A stretch of DNA of 64,000 nt from Ulvibacter sp. MAR_2010_11 (GCF_002813135.1 NZ_PHTY01000001.1:2227501-2291500); one strand, 5' to 3'; numbered from the stretch's first letter, positions 51,240 to 60,984 are shown. Numbers and translations: made by a program. The notes: a model not told the origin generated them from the letters alone.

Positions 51240-52552
51240 TCTTCGTCTGCTTTTTTTAAGAGTTTTTCATTGAGTTGCTTTTTGGCCGTTACTCCTAATT
51301 TTTTGATTTTCTCAACTCTGGAAATTAAATTTCCCTTTCCGGTTAATTTTACCATCGTACTGTCGTAGCTTCCTTTTACGGTATTCAACTGATTACCAAC
51401 TTTAAGTAAATCGTCGGTTAGATTCACAAACTGATCGTACAACCTTCCGGCCTGAGTTGCTATCTCCAATGCATTTTGCTGTTGCTTTTCGTTATTCCAC
51501 ATGCTATCAACTGTTCTAAGTGTTGCCAACAATGTGGTAGGTGTAACAATAACGATATTCTTTTCGAAAGCCCAATTGTACAAGCTGTTATCCTGATTTA
51601 TAGCTACGGCAAACGCCGGCTCTATAGGAACAAACAACAAAACAAAATCCGGACTCTCAATTTTATAGATATCCTGATAGTTTTTCGCGCTTAATTGTTC
51701 GATGTGTTTTTTAAGTGAATTGATATGCTCTTTTAAATATACGGCGCGTTGCACATCATCCTCTTCATTAACAAAGCGTTCATACGCGACCAGCGACACC
51801 TTCGAATCGATTACCATTTTTTTGTAATCGGGCAGATGCAGCACTACATCGGGCAGGACTCGCTTTCCTTCTTCGTTGGTAAAGCCTGTCTGCACAAAAT
51901 ACTCCCGATCTTTTTCGAGTCCGCTTTTCTCCAAAACCCTTTCCAAAACCAATTCGCCCCAGTTTCCCTGGGTTTTGCTGTCACCTTTTAAGGCTTTGGT
52001 GAGATTGGTCGCTTCCTTGCTCATTTGTTCGTTGAGCTCTTTTAAGCCAATTATTTGTTGCCGAAGCATGGCATGTCTGTCGATGCTTTCCTTGTGGGTG
52101 TCTTCTACCTTTTTTTCGAATTTTTCTATTTTTTCCTGAAGGGGTTTTAAGATAAAATCGAGGTTTTCCTTATTCTGCTTGGTGAATTTTTCCGACTTGC
52201 TTTCGAGAATCTTGTTGGCGAGATTTTCAAATTTTTCTCTGAAATCTTCTTCAAACTTTTCAAACTTAATGCGCTCTTCCCGAAGCTTATCGTCCAGACT
52301 CTCATATTGTGAATTACGTTTTGTCAATTCGAGATTTAAAAAATCCTTTTCCTTGCGAATGGCTTCGCGTTCCTCCAGCACATGATCGAACCGTTCATTG
52401 AGTTTCTCCTCCTGATGGGCAAGCTGCTCCAATTTTGCCTCCAGCTTTCCGGTTTCACTTTTGGTTTTTAAACGCGCAAGGAGATTGCCTATAAACGCAC
52501 CAATAAGCAGGCAGATGCCGGCTAGTAATAAAAAGAGAAAAGTTTCATTCAT
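51236..52552 (-). CDS. rmuC: RmuC-family DNA recombination protein
   Basis: 438 residues. One N-terminal membrane helix (FLFLLLAGICLLIGAFIG) and a long coiled coil (~30-190) precede the RmuC nuclease-like domain: GNWGELVLERVLEKSGL, LPDVVLHLPDYKKMVIDSKVS and FVPIEPAFAVA. RmuC limits inversions between short inverted repeats in E. coli; the chemistry is PD-(D/E)XK-like. The family length matches. It lies between the convergent T9SS gene and the B12 ABC operon, 26 bp after the latter's end. Confidence 0.92.
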   Translation of the reverse strand: MNETFLFLLLAGICLLIGAFIGNLLARLKTKSETGKLEAKLEQLAHQEEKLNERFDHVLEEREAIRKEKDFLNLELTKRNSQYESLDDKLREERIKFEKFEEDFREKFENLANKILESKSEKFTKQNKENLDFILKPLQEKIEKFEKKVEDTHKESIDRHAMLRQQIIGLKELNEQMSKEATNLTKALKGDSKTQGNWGELVLERVLEKSGLEKDREYFVQTGFTNEEGKRVLPDVVLHLPDYKKMVIDSKVSLVAYERFVNEEDDVQRAVYLKEHINSLKKHIEQLSAKNYQDIYKIESPDFVLLFVPIEPAFAVAINQDNSLYNWAFEKNIVIVTPTTLLATLRTVDSMWNNEKQQQNALEIATQAGRLYDQFVNLTDDLLKVGNQLNTVKGSYDSTMVKLTGKGNLISRVEKIKKLGVTAKKQLNEKLLKKADED

Positions 52553-52578
52553 TGTAATCGACTTTCTTGTAAAGATAC

Positions 52579-53373
52579 TTATTTCTTTATGCTAAACCGA
52601 CCCGTTTTTTCATCAAATTCGATGGTTTCTTTCGGAAATAATGCATCAAATCTTCCCGAAGCAATTAAGTTACATGGTGAATCGGCATAGGTAGTTTCGG
52701 GCGTCATCACTATCATTGTGTTGCTTAACTGAATCGCCAGATCAACCTCATGTGTTGAAAATAAAATTGTTTTGTTGGTTTCGGAAGCCAGATTTTTTAA
52801 AAGTTTTAAAATGTAGGCGCGATGATATAAATCCAGGTGTGTGGTAGGTTCATCCAAGAAAATACAAGGAGTATCCTGCGCCAAAGCTCTTGCTATGTAA
52901 ACTCTCTGTAGTTGTCCGTCGCTTAACTCGAAACATTTTCTATGTGCTAAATTTTCGGTCTCGGTTGCTTGTAACGCAAATTGGATGGCTTTCTTGTCGG
53001 TTTCAGATAAACGTCCCATCCAGTTGGTATGCGGCTGTCTTCCCAAAGAGATCAATTCCAAAACACTCAGATTTTTGGAGGCCGGACTTTCAGTTAAAAC
53101 CACACTCAGCTCGGTTGCCAATTGAATAGTGGAATAGGAGGAAAGATCTTTTTCTTTTAATAAAATATTTCCTTCCAATTTGGGTTGCATTCCCGCCAGG
53201 GTTCGCAACAAAGTAGACTTTCCAATTCCATTGGCGCCCACCAAGCCTACCAGCTCGCCTTCCTTCAGCGTGAAATTGATTGCTTCGGAAATCACGGTAC
53301 GGCTTTTCTTGCTGAAATAGCCTATAGCTAAATCCTGCACCTCCAACAATGTATGTTTTCCTTCCGTAGCCAT
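52579..53373 (-). CDS. btuD: ABC transporter ATPase for vitamin B12/siderophore uptake
   Basis: 264 residues. Walker A GANGIGKST, signature LSDGQLQRVYIARAL, Walker B CIFLDEPTTHLDL and H-loop LFSTHEVD. This is the FecE/BtuD branch of importer ATPases. The start overlaps the stop of the permease gene by one base. Given the cobalamin riboswitch and TonB-dependent receptor next door, B12 is the likely substrate; an iron chelate cannot be fully excluded by sequence alone. Confidence 0.88.
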   Translation of the reverse strand: MATEGKHTLLEVQDLAIGYFSKKSRTVISEAINFTLKEGELVGLVGANGIGKSTLLRTLAGMQPKLEGNILLKEKDLSSYSTIQLATELSVVLTESPASKNLSVLELISLGRQPHTNWMGRLSETDKKAIQFALQATETENLAHRKCFELSDGQLQRVYIARALAQDTPCIFLDEPTTHLDLYHRAYILKLLKNLASETNKTILFSTHEVDLAIQLSNTMIVMTPETTYADSPCNLIASGRFDALFPKETIEFDEKTGRFSIKK

Positions 53374-54404
53374 TAAAACAACAATTTACGTTTTCTAACC
53401 AATAACCAAATAACCACCGGAGCACCTACAAGCGACGTAATGGCGTTAATAGGCAAGGTGTATTCACTAAACGGCAGTTGCGCCAAAGTATCACATAGAA
53501 GCATTAAAACAGCTCCACAGAGCAATACGGCCGGAAGTAGGACCAAATGATTGGAGGTTGTAAATACCTGCCGTGTAAGATGCGGTACGGCCAAACCAAT
53601 AAAGGCAATAGGTCCCACAAAGGCGGTAATACCTCCTGCTAGAATACTGGTCGCGATAATGATGACAAAAATGGTTCTCTTTATACGAAGCCCCATGCTC
53701 TTTGCATAGTTTTCACCTAAAAGCAGAGCGTTTAAGGATTTACTACTGAAAAAACTCAACCCCAAACCCACAAAGCAGCAGAGCGTTAAAACAAAAACAC
53801 CGTTCCAGGATTGGTTGCCCAAACTACCGAAACTCCAAAAAATGTATTGTTGCAGCTGTTCCGCATTACTGAAATAAGATAATATTGCTACTGCCGAAGC
53901 TGTAACACTGCCAAACATCAAACCAATGATTAATATCGCCATGGTATCTTTTATTCTGAAAGTAATGGCTAAAACCGCCAATAGTACCAAAAAACTTCCC
54001 AGGGCCGAAGCAATTACCAAACTCCACTGACTCACCAAAATACTTCCGAGAAAACCACCAAAAGCGCCGGCACCTAAAATAAGAATAGCTACACCCAAAC
54101 TCGCACCGCTGCTAAGACCTAAAACAAACGGACCTGCCAACGGATTCCGAAAGAGGGTTTGCATCAACAAGCCCGAAACTGCGAGTCCGCCGCCCGCTAA
54201 AATTGCAGTAATGGCTTTCGGCAATCTGTAATCCATTAAAATATACTGCCAGGAATCTTTGGAGGCACCGCTTCCAAACAGACCGGCTATTACTTCATCT
54301 AAGGGGATGGAAACCGAACCCAGACTAATATTCAGCAAAAAAGCAACTCCTAAAAAGACGAATAGCAACACAAAAGAACCGCGATATGTCGTCGTTGTTT
54401 CCAC
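53373..54404 (-). CDS. btuC: BtuC/FecCD-family ABC transporter permease
   Basis: 343 residues, about ten transmembrane helices. Characteristic features: LPKAITAILAGGGLAVSGLLMQTLFRNPLAGPFVLG near the N-terminus and AFVGPIAFIGLAVPHLTRQ after two-thirds of the chain. Start is GTG, overlapping the upstream TAG stop by one base (TAGTG). It forms the inner-membrane channel of the importer with BtuD and is fed by the BtuF-like lipoprotein encoded just upstream. Confidence 0.9.
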   Translation of the reverse strand: METTTTYRGSFVLLFVFLGVAFLLNISLGSVSIPLDEVIAGLFGSGASKDSWQYILMDYRLPKAITAILAGGGLAVSGLLMQTLFRNPLAGPFVLGLSSGASLGVAILILGAGAFGGFLGSILVSQWSLVIASALGSFLVLLAVLAITFRIKDTMAILIIGLMFGSVTASAVAILSYFSNAEQLQQYIFWSFGSLGNQSWNGVFVLTLCCFVGLGLSFFSSKSLNALLLGENYAKSMGLRIKRTIFVIIIATSILAGGITAFVGPIAFIGLAVPHLTRQVFTTSNHLVLLPAVLLCGAVLMLLCDTLAQLPFSEYTLPINAITSLVGAPVVIWLLVRKRKLLF

Positions 54405-55540
54405 TAGTGTATCTTACTAAAAAAGAATAATTCGTGATTAGGCAGGAGGGAAGGATGTAAAATCTTAATGATGTCCTTAAGCACCAAATCGGGTCTGTTG
54501 GGAGCTAATTCGTAATAAATAACGCCTCCTGTTGCTCCCTTTTTAGTGGTAGAGCTAAAAATCTTTTGGTTAGTATATGTATCAAACTTGGTATACACAC
54601 TATGTGTATTCTTCAGTTGTTCCAGACTGGTAAACTGCCCGGGACCAATCCAGAAATCGGCATGCTGACCCTTTTCCAAAACGGCTTCCAGATTAAGTGA
54701 ATGACTTCCGGTTCCTTCCGTATCCTGCCACAGATACTCCCCATTGGCATCGGCAATAAATTGTGCTGCCCAGCTATTGCCTTGGGGTAAATACCAAACA
54801 TCCCGGTACATGGCACCGCTTAGTACAGTTGGACGTTGTGTGGCTTCGGAAGCCAGTTTTTTTGCCGCCAGATATTCGGTTTCAATCGTTTTAAAAATAC
54901 TATCCGCCTCTTTTTCCTTGTTGAAAAGCACGCCGAAGAATTTAATCCACTCTGCCTTGCCCAAAGGTGAAGTTTCGGTCCAATCGGCATTGTAAAGCAC
55001 CGGAATACCCGTTTTTTGAATGGTAGCCACTGTTTTATTATTGCCTTCCACTGCAAAGGTTATCACGGCATCCGGGGCTAAATCGATAAGTACTTCGGTA
55101 TTAATGTCTTCGTTTTTGCCGAGTTCGGTGATTTTTCCGGCATCGATGCGTTTTCGGGTTGCTTCGGAAGAAATATAATCAAGATTCGGAAATCCTACCA
55201 GAGTTTTGGTAGCGTCCAACATTTCAAGAGAAGGAATATGAGTAGTAGAGGTAACCACAATTTGCTGTATGGGCACTTCAACAACGGCGTCGTACTTTTC
55301 AATATCTTTTAATTGTGTCCCTTTCTCGACAAAGGCGTAGGTAAAGGTATTTTCAGAATCCGGCCAGGGTGTATTTATAGTGATTGTTTTAAAGCCTTCA
55401 AAATGCGAAATAGCAAAGCCTTCAGCATATGTAATCGTAGTACTTTCAGTTGTGTTATGGACAATTGATGGAGACTTTTGAATTTCCTTGCAGGAAATCC
55501 CCAACAGTACCAAAAGGAAGAGTGGCAAGAGTTTTTGCAT
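54404..55540 (-). CDS. btuF: BtuF-like B12/siderophore-binding lipoprotein
   Basis: 378 residues from the ATG at 55540, which begins a lipoprotein signal (LLPLFLLVLLGISCKEI). A longer frame to 55750 lacks a signal and would run through the riboswitch, so it is rejected. The body is a periplasmic-binding protein of the TroA/BtuF class (VVVTSTTHIPSLEMLDATKTLVGFP, IDLAPDAVITFAV, KTGIPVLYNADWTETSPLGKAEWIK). It captures cobalamin in the periplasm. The operon runs btuF-btuC-btuD with one-base overlaps. Confidence 0.88.
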   Translation of the reverse strand: MQKLLPLFLLVLLGISCKEIQKSPSIVHNTTESTTITYAEGFAISHFEGFKTITINTPWPDSENTFTYAFVEKGTQLKDIEKYDAVVEVPIQQIVVTSTTHIPSLEMLDATKTLVGFPNLDYISSEATRKRIDAGKITELGKNEDINTEVLIDLAPDAVITFAVEGNNKTVATIQKTGIPVLYNADWTETSPLGKAEWIKFFGVLFNKEKEADSIFKTIETEYLAAKKLASEATQRPTVLSGAMYRDVWYLPQGNSWAAQFIADANGEYLWQDTEGTGSHSLNLEAVLEKGQHADFWIGPGQFTSLEQLKNTHSVYTKFDTYTNQKIFSSTTKKGATGGVIYYELAPNRPDLVLKDIIKILHPSLLPNHELFFFSKIH

Positions 55541-55567
55541 GTTCAAAAATAATAGAATTTGTTTGGC

Positions 55568-55596
55568 TTGCCTATGGTTTTTATGTCTTATTTTTG
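55568..55596 (+). promoter_or_regulatory. Promoter of the riboswitch and btuB-like receptor
   Basis: TTG (55568-55570), 18-bp spacer, TATTTTTG (55589-55596). The btuF start codon on the other strand is only 28 bp from the TTG, so divergent promoters overlap closely here. Confidence 0.6.
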
Positions 55597-55610
55597 TCCT
55601 GAATTTTGGC

Positions 55611-55797
55611 GAGCGATAGCAGTCATTGCTATTACTCTTAAAAGGGAATTCGGTTAAAAACCGAAGCTGTACCCGCAACTGTAAGCCGTCCGCCTTTGGG
55701 GGATTGTACAAAACTTCAAAAACCACTGCGTAAGCGGGAAGGTTGTACACAGGCGAGCCAGGAGACCTGCCACATTCACTAATGTCGAACTTTCGGG
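55611..55797 (+). ncRNA. Cobalamin riboswitch
   Basis: Class-typical blocks appear in order: AAAGGGAATTCGGT, GAAGCTGTACCCGCAACTGT with AAGCCG, a GC-rich variable arm, and the B12 box AGCCAGGAGACCTGCC (55756-55771). It is on the plus strand upstream of the TonB-dependent receptor, with about 105 bp to its ATG. Adenosylcobalamin binding should repress the receptor. No strong terminator hairpin with a T run is present after the aptamer, so control may be translational. No equivalent element exists for the minus-strand btuFCD operon. Confidence 0.93.
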
Positions 55798-55903
55798 ATA
55801 AAAGTTTAGATTAAAAAATGTAACCGAGTTTGCTTCGATTGGTCATTGCACGCGCTGTTACCCTTTTTAAATCTTCTTTCTTTTTCCGTTTTAATTATTT
55901 AAA

Positions 55904-57838
55904 ATGAAAAAACTACTTATTACACCCTTGTGCCTTTACTTTGGAGGCTTTATGCTGGCGCAGGAAAACTCTCAAATTGAACAATTGGACTCGGTTACGG
56001 TGGTAACAAAGGTTCCTATAGCTGAAAAAAATAGCGGGAAGGTTATCGCAAAAATTACCCGCGAAACCATCGAAAACAACAAAGGGAAATCGGTTGCCCA
56101 ATTAATAAACGAAGTTTCGGGAATCGAGATAAACGGTAGCCGAGGCAATGTAGGACAGAATCTGGGCTATTTTGTACGTGGAGGTCGCAACCGACAAGTA
56201 GTGATTATGATAGACGGGGTACAGTTAAACGATCCTTCGCAAATTCAAAACGATTACGATCTGCGATTGATTCCCACTTCTGAAATAGATCATATTGAAA
56301 TTATCAAAGGCGCTTCCAGTGTGTTGTACGGAAGCGGAGCCGCTACGGCAGTTATAAGCATTTCGACTAAAAAAGTTTCAGAAAAAACGATTGCGGCTAG
56401 TTTTACTTCGGCTGTGGGGACTAACTCTGCTTCTGAAGAGGACGATAGCTCACGCACCTTGGAAGAATTTACAAATGCGGTTTCGATAAACGGAAGTCTA
56501 AAAAAGTTTTTTTACCGGGCGAGTTTCAGTAATAAATATGTCAACGGATTGTCGGCAATTGCAGCTCCCGAAGGGGAAGCTCGATTTGAAGCCGATGTGT
56601 TTAACAGATTCGACGGCCGGATTAATTTGGGATATAGATTCAGTAAAAATGTGAGTATGAGTCAGTTTTTTAGTTTCGATACATTTAAAGCCGGATTCGA
56701 TAATTTCGACTATACCGATGCCGAACATTTATCGATTACCCGGCAGCGCAAGACAGGAGGGCACTTCGAGTGGAAATACAAAAAAGGAATTTATGTTTTT
56801 AACGATAACTACAGTTGGATAGAGCGGGAAGTGGTTTCTTCCTTTCCCACCAAATACGATTCGAAGTCTTATACCTTGGACAATTACATACATCATCGTT
56901 TTTCAGAGAAGATAAGTCTTTTGGTAGGTTTTAACTTTAACACCTCAAGGTTTAATTCGTTTACCATTCCTTTTGGAGAGACTGATTTTGCACAAGATGT
57001 GTATGAGGATACGGCAAAATTTAATACTGTAGATCCGTACCTTAACCTCACCTATATCTCAAGCTTTGGTTTGCAGTTGAATGCCGGCGCTCGATTGAAT
57101 TTGCATAGTGTGTACAACTCGCACTGGGTTTATAATATAAATCCTTCCTATGTTTTCGACATCGGAAAAAACACGCTGAAAGTATTGGCTTCATACAGTA
57201 CCGCTTATATCACACCGTCACTGTTTCAACTGTACGATCCGTTGTATGGAAATGAAGCCCTGCAACCCGAGGAAAACACGACGATGGAAGGCGGATTGGA
57301 GTTTATGACCGAAAACAATTTCAGAATAAGTACGGTATATTTCAATAGAAATGAAGAAAACTTTATCGATTTTGTACTGCTGGATCCTGAAACATATTCT
57401 TACAGCTATCAAAATATTTCAGAAACCTTTGAAGCAAACGGCGTGGAAGTAGAAATTTCCAAAAATTTTGGAGAAAAGCTTACGGCTTCGGCGAACTATA
57501 CGAATACACAGCCCGACAAGCGTTTTGCGTTGCGAATTCCGGAGCATAAAGTAAATGCATCAATTGGCTACCGACCCGTTGCATCAACGTTTTTTGGCCT
57601 TAGTTACCAGTACAACAGTGAGCGTTCAGATTCATATTTCAATCCTACTACATTTGAAACTGAGACCGTTATTTTAAAAAGTTATGGTTTGTTGGATGCT
57701 ACAGCATCTTCGAAAGTTTACCATAACGTCACGGTATTTGCTACGGTGAGTAATATCTTAAACGAAGAATATGAAGAATTGTATCGCTATCAAACATTAG
57801 GACGCAATTTTAGAGCCGGATTTAGTCTCGAATTTTAA
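55904..57838 (+). CDS. btuB: TonB-dependent outer-membrane receptor for vitamin B12
   Basis: 644 residues. Signal peptide (LLITPLCLYFGGFMLAQ), TonB box region (IEQLDSVTVVTK), plug domain with VAQLINEVSGIEINGSRG and VVIMIDGVQLNDPS, then a 22-strand barrel ending in aromatic FSLEF. The length matches BtuB-type receptors. The cobalamin riboswitch in its leader and the divergent btuFCD genes identify the substrate as cobalamin or a related corrinoid. The last strand FRAGFSLEF carries the usual C-terminal phenylalanine for outer-membrane assembly. Confidence 0.92.
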   Translation: MKKLLITPLCLYFGGFMLAQENSQIEQLDSVTVVTKVPIAEKNSGKVIAKITRETIENNKGKSVAQLINEVSGIEINGSRGNVGQNLGYFVRGGRNRQVVIMIDGVQLNDPSQIQNDYDLRLIPTSEIDHIEIIKGASSVLYGSGAATAVISISTKKVSEKTIAASFTSAVGTNSASEEDDSSRTLEEFTNAVSINGSLKKFFYRASFSNKYVNGLSAIAAPEGEARFEADVFNRFDGRINLGYRFSKNVSMSQFFSFDTFKAGFDNFDYTDAEHLSITRQRKTGGHFEWKYKKGIYVFNDNYSWIEREVVSSFPTKYDSKSYTLDNYIHHRFSEKISLLVGFNFNTSRFNSFTIPFGETDFAQDVYEDTAKFNTVDPYLNLTYISSFGLQLNAGARLNLHSVYNSHWVYNINPSYVFDIGKNTLKVLASYSTAYITPSLFQLYDPLYGNEALQPEENTTMEGGLEFMTENNFRISTVYFNRNEENFIDFVLLDPETYSYSYQNISETFEANGVEVEISKNFGEKLTASANYTNTQPDKRFALRIPEHKVNASIGYRPVASTFFGLSYQYNSERSDSYFNPTTFETETVILKSYGLLDATASSKVYHNVTVFATVSNILNEEYEELYRYQTLGRNFRAGFSLEF

Positions 57839-57855
57839 GAAAGGAACCTGTAATT

Positions 57856-59253
57856 TTAATGCTCCGCAATCATGATCTGATAGTTGGGGAGTGTAGCTTT
57901 ACTTTCTGAAACTTCTTCCAATGTTGGCACACTGTTCCTTGCCGGCTGTGGGGTAGGAAAGATATCATTTAAAGCGGCTGCTAAGAGCGGCTCATTTACA
58001 TCGCCCAAAGTGCCTAAATTGCTGTAATCTTCGTTTAACTGAATGTCCGGGAAAAGTCCGTCAATAAAATCGGTATTCCCCGCAGCATTTGCGGTTTTAA
58101 AGACCAGGGGCAGCATGGCGTATGTATGGCCGGGATTGGCCTGATTTCTGCTAAAGTTGGGTGCCGGAGCATCGTATAACAGAAAAGAAGCCTGGAATTT
58201 TCCAGTTGTAGTGCCTCCCACTTGAATAACCTGAATATAGGGATCAAGGCTATTGATGACCAACTCGCTTGCAGATGCGCTTCTCCCTGTTGTAAGTATG
58301 TATACTCTTGTTAAATTGAGGCTGTTAATTGCTTCTCCTGTACTTAGTGTAGTATTAAATACTCCATCTTCGGCATAATCGGCCTGTCTGTCTTCATTCC
58401 ACTGTTCGGAATAGAAAAGTTGTCCTGCAAACTGCCCGGTTATCATACTTGAAAGGTCTTGAGCTGTACGTACCGAGCCTCCGCCGTTATATCGCAAATC
58501 GAGAATAAGGTCGGTAATACCATCGGCTTTAAACTGTCCGAAGGCAGCATTTAATTGCGTGTCGAAAGTGCCGGTAAAGGCATTGTACATCAAATATCCA
58601 ATCTTCTGACTATTTACGGTAAGTGTTTGCGCAATATAAATCGGGTTTTCGGAAACCTGAGTTTTAGTAAGCGTTTTACTCTCGCCTGTAGGTGTTACTG
58701 TTTGTCCGTCGAAAGTTGCCAGTCCAATGGAATAAGTTTCCGGCGACAAGAGGGCGTTGAAATTGGTTTCGGTGATTTGTTGGCCGTCTACGGTGTTAAA
58801 GATCATTCCGCGTTGTAATCCTTCGGTAGCTGCGCTGGTATTAGGAATTACATAGCGTACATAGCCAAAAACATTTCCGCCTTGATCGGGATAGCGCACC
58901 AGACCAAATTCCATTCCGTTGCTAAGAGAAATTCCGTTAAGCGCATTTTCCAGAGCGATATAATCATCTACCAAGAGGCTGAATCTGTCCTGAGAGGATT
59001 TCAGAAAATCGAAAAGAGATTCGGGGGAATCAAAGGAGTTTAAAAAGGCATCCCTCGCTTCGGTAGTTGCAAATGCGTCATTGGCCAATTCGGGCGTATC
59101 TGCCTTATAGAGATAAAAAAAGTTGAGTCCGCGGTATATAAAATTTTGAATGTCTAAAGCCGATGAAATTTGAATAGTATCGTCTTTATCGGTAAAACAA
59201 GAGGTAAATGTTACTGAAACAACTAACAGCAGGACAAGGAATTTCTTTTTCAT
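57856..59253 (-). CDS. S41-family C-terminal processing protease, lipoprotein
   Basis: 465 residues. Lipoprotein signal with Cys19 (LLVVSVTFTSCFTDKDD). The N-terminal helical part is followed by a PDZ-like domain (~120-200) and the S41 core: LILDLRYNGGGSV, then Ser327 in TGRSASASELV and Lys352 in TTTGKFQ, giving the Ser/Lys dyad at the usual 25-residue spacing. It probably degrades periplasmic or surface peptides. It ends 18 bp after the convergent btuB-like gene. Confidence 0.88.
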   Translation of the reverse strand: MKKKFLVLLLVVSVTFTSCFTDKDDTIQISSALDIQNFIYRGLNFFYLYKADTPELANDAFATTEARDAFLNSFDSPESLFDFLKSSQDRFSLLVDDYIALENALNGISLSNGMEFGLVRYPDQGGNVFGYVRYVIPNTSAATEGLQRGMIFNTVDGQQITETNFNALLSPETYSIGLATFDGQTVTPTGESKTLTKTQVSENPIYIAQTLTVNSQKIGYLMYNAFTGTFDTQLNAAFGQFKADGITDLILDLRYNGGGSVRTAQDLSSMITGQFAGQLFYSEQWNEDRQADYAEDGVFNTTLSTGEAINSLNLTRVYILTTGRSASASELVINSLDPYIQVIQVGGTTTGKFQASFLLYDAPAPNFSRNQANPGHTYAMLPLVFKTANAAGNTDFIDGLFPDIQLNEDYSNLGTLGDVNEPLLAAALNDIFPTPQPARNSVPTLEEVSESKATLPNYQIMIAEH

Positions 59254-59462
59254 GTATGGGAATTTATCTGAATATATCTTGTAACCCCGAAAATAGCTAC
59301 ATTATTGTGAGTAAAAAAATATGTTATTATAAAATTTTGAGTTTATAAAAGATCCATAAAAAGGGAATAGTATCTTTCAGAAAATAAATTGTAACAAAAA
59401 CTAAGGTGGTTCGTCGTAAAGACAGAACAGCATAGTATGTGAGTTCGCTAACCAACAAAACA

Positions 59463-59969
59463 ATGAAACAACAGGAGTTTTTAACAACTGTAATGCCATT
59501 TAAAGACAAGTTATACCGACTTGCTAAGAGGCTCCTTGTTTCGAGTGAAGAAGCAGAAGATGCTGTTCAGGAAGTTTTATTGAAATTATGGAATGGGAGG
59601 GAAAAGATTAAAGACTATAAAAATCCCGAAGCTTTTGCCATCACAATGACTAAGAATTATTGTTTAGACCGATTAAAATCGAAACAAGCCGGAAATTTAA
59701 AAATTGTACACAGCAATTATCAAAATTCCGAAAATATCGAAAAACAGGTCGAAGCGAATGACGGAGTGAGTATGGTCTTTAAAATTATGGAATCCCTGCC
59801 CGAACAACAACGAATGATTTTACAGCTTCGGGACGTAGAACAATTTGAATTTGCTGAAATAGCACAAATGCTCGAAAGTAATGAAACCGCGATTCGCGTA
59901 ACGTTATCACGAGCTCGTAAAACAGTTAGAGAACAATTAATACAACAGTACAATTATGGAGTTAGCTAA
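59463..59969 (+). CDS. ECF-type RNA polymerase sigma factor
   Basis: 168 residues from the ATG at 59463; a GTG eight codons earlier is possible. Region 2: FKDKLYRLAKRLLVSSEEAEDAVQEV. Region 4: SLPEQQRMILQLRDVEQFEFAEIAQML with the helix-turn-helix ESNETAIRVTLSRARKTV. It is the first gene of a four-gene set (59463-61542), overlapping the next start by 14 bp. Together with an anti-sigma-like gene and two DUF4252 genes it forms an envelope-response module. Confidence 0.9.
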   Translation: MKQQEFLTTVMPFKDKLYRLAKRLLVSSEEAEDAVQEVLLKLWNGREKIKDYKNPEAFAITMTKNYCLDRLKSKQAGNLKIVHSNYQNSENIEKQVEANDGVSMVFKIMESLPEQQRMILQLRDVEQFEFAEIAQMLESNETAIRVTLSRARKTVREQLIQQYNYGVS

Positions 59970-60429
59970 TATAGAAGTCTTATTAGAGACTTATTTTGAA
60001 GGAAATACCACTCTTGCTGAAGAAGCCTCACTGCGTGAGTATTTTACAGGCGACAAGGTTGCTCCACATCTAGCGATGTACAAACCGCTTTTTATAGGAT
60101 TGCAAAAGGCGCAGACCGAAGTTTCCGATAAGGAAATCGATTTACCCGAAAATACAACTCAATCTAATAAATGGTGGTACGGTATAGCAGCCTTATTGGT
60201 TGTTGGAGTGACGGTTGGAGGGTTTTTATTTTCCCAACCGCAATTGTCACAGGAAGAAAAAGAAGCCCTGGCAGCCTTTGATAAAACCAAGGAAACTTTG
60301 CTTTTACTTTCTTCTAGTTTGAACAAAGGTGCCGAAGAGTTGGCCTATTTGGAAGAATTTACCAAAGGTTCTTCAGTAATTACGCATATCAATGAATTTA
60401 CAGACACTACAAACAAAATTTTAAAATAA
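59956..60429 (+). CDS. Putative membrane anti-sigma factor
   Basis: 157 residues. The cytoplasmic N-terminus (ANIEVLLETYFEGNTTLAEEASLREYFTG) matches the sigma-binding region typical of Bacteroidota anti-sigma proteins, followed by one transmembrane helix (WWYGIAALLVVGVTVGGFLF) and a periplasmic helical tail. The 14-bp overlap with the sigma factor gene supports coupled production. No zinc ligand motif is present. The DUF4252 genes that follow may be its sensory or effector partners. Confidence 0.8.
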   Translation: MELANIEVLLETYFEGNTTLAEEASLREYFTGDKVAPHLAMYKPLFIGLQKAQTEVSDKEIDLPENTTQSNKWWYGIAALLVVGVTVGGFLFSQPQLSQEEKEALAAFDKTKETLLLLSSSLNKGAEELAYLEEFTKGSSVITHINEFTDTTNKILK

Positions 60430-60445
60430 TCTAAAACACACATAT

Positions 60446-60982
60446 ATGAAAAAGTTAGCAGTTTTAATCGCCCTTATTATAGCCCCGTTAGTCGCGACGG
60501 CGCAATCTTTCGACTCCTTTGAAAATGAAAAGGATGTAACCTCGGTTGTGGTTACTAAGAATATGTTCAAACTATTGAGCAAGATCGATTTAGAATCGAA
60601 CGACCCCGATGCCAAAGAATATATGGAGTTGGTAAACAATCTTGAAAATATAAAGATTTACACCACTAGCAACCCTGAAGTCGCCGACCGCATGAATACT
60701 GCCGTAACCGGTTATATTAGCAAGTCGAAAGGACTAAGCGAGCTCATGCGGGTAAATGACGATGGAAAAAATATTAAGTTTTACTCTAAGGAAGGAAAAA
60801 ATGAAAATTTTGTGAGTGAACTCTTTATGCATTTAAATGGCATGATCGACGGTAAAATGACCACGGTAATTATGAGTATTACCGGCAATATTGATCTTAA
60901 AAAGATTTCAAAACTTACTCAGGATCTCAAGGTTCCGGGAAGTGAAGAATTAAAAAATATTGACAAAAAGAAAAAATCGTAA
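60446..60982 (+). CDS. DUF4252 secreted protein
   Basis: 178 residues with a signal peptide (LAVLIALIIAPLVATAQ). The domain DVTSVVVTKNMFKLLSKID, the central EYMELVNNLENIKIYTTSN and the end VIMSITGNIDLKKISKL are typical of DUF4252, a Bacteroidota family of unknown function that accompanies ECF sigma factor operons. The lysine-rich C-terminus is exposed. It is followed by a diverged lipoprotein paralogue after 2 bp. Confidence 0.85.
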   Translation: MKKLAVLIALIIAPLVATAQSFDSFENEKDVTSVVVTKNMFKLLSKIDLESNDPDAKEYMELVNNLENIKIYTTSNPEVADRMNTAVTGYISKSKGLSELMRVNDDGKNIKFYSKEGKNENFVSELFMHLNGMIDGKMTTVIMSITGNIDLKKISKLTQDLKVPGSEELKNIDKKKKS

Positions 60983-60984
60983 AC

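Noticed and set aside
55541-55750. 70-residue N-terminal extension of the btuF frame
   Set aside because: It reads antisense through the cobalamin riboswitch, has no signal peptide, and a perfect lipoprotein signal starts at the ATG at 55540.
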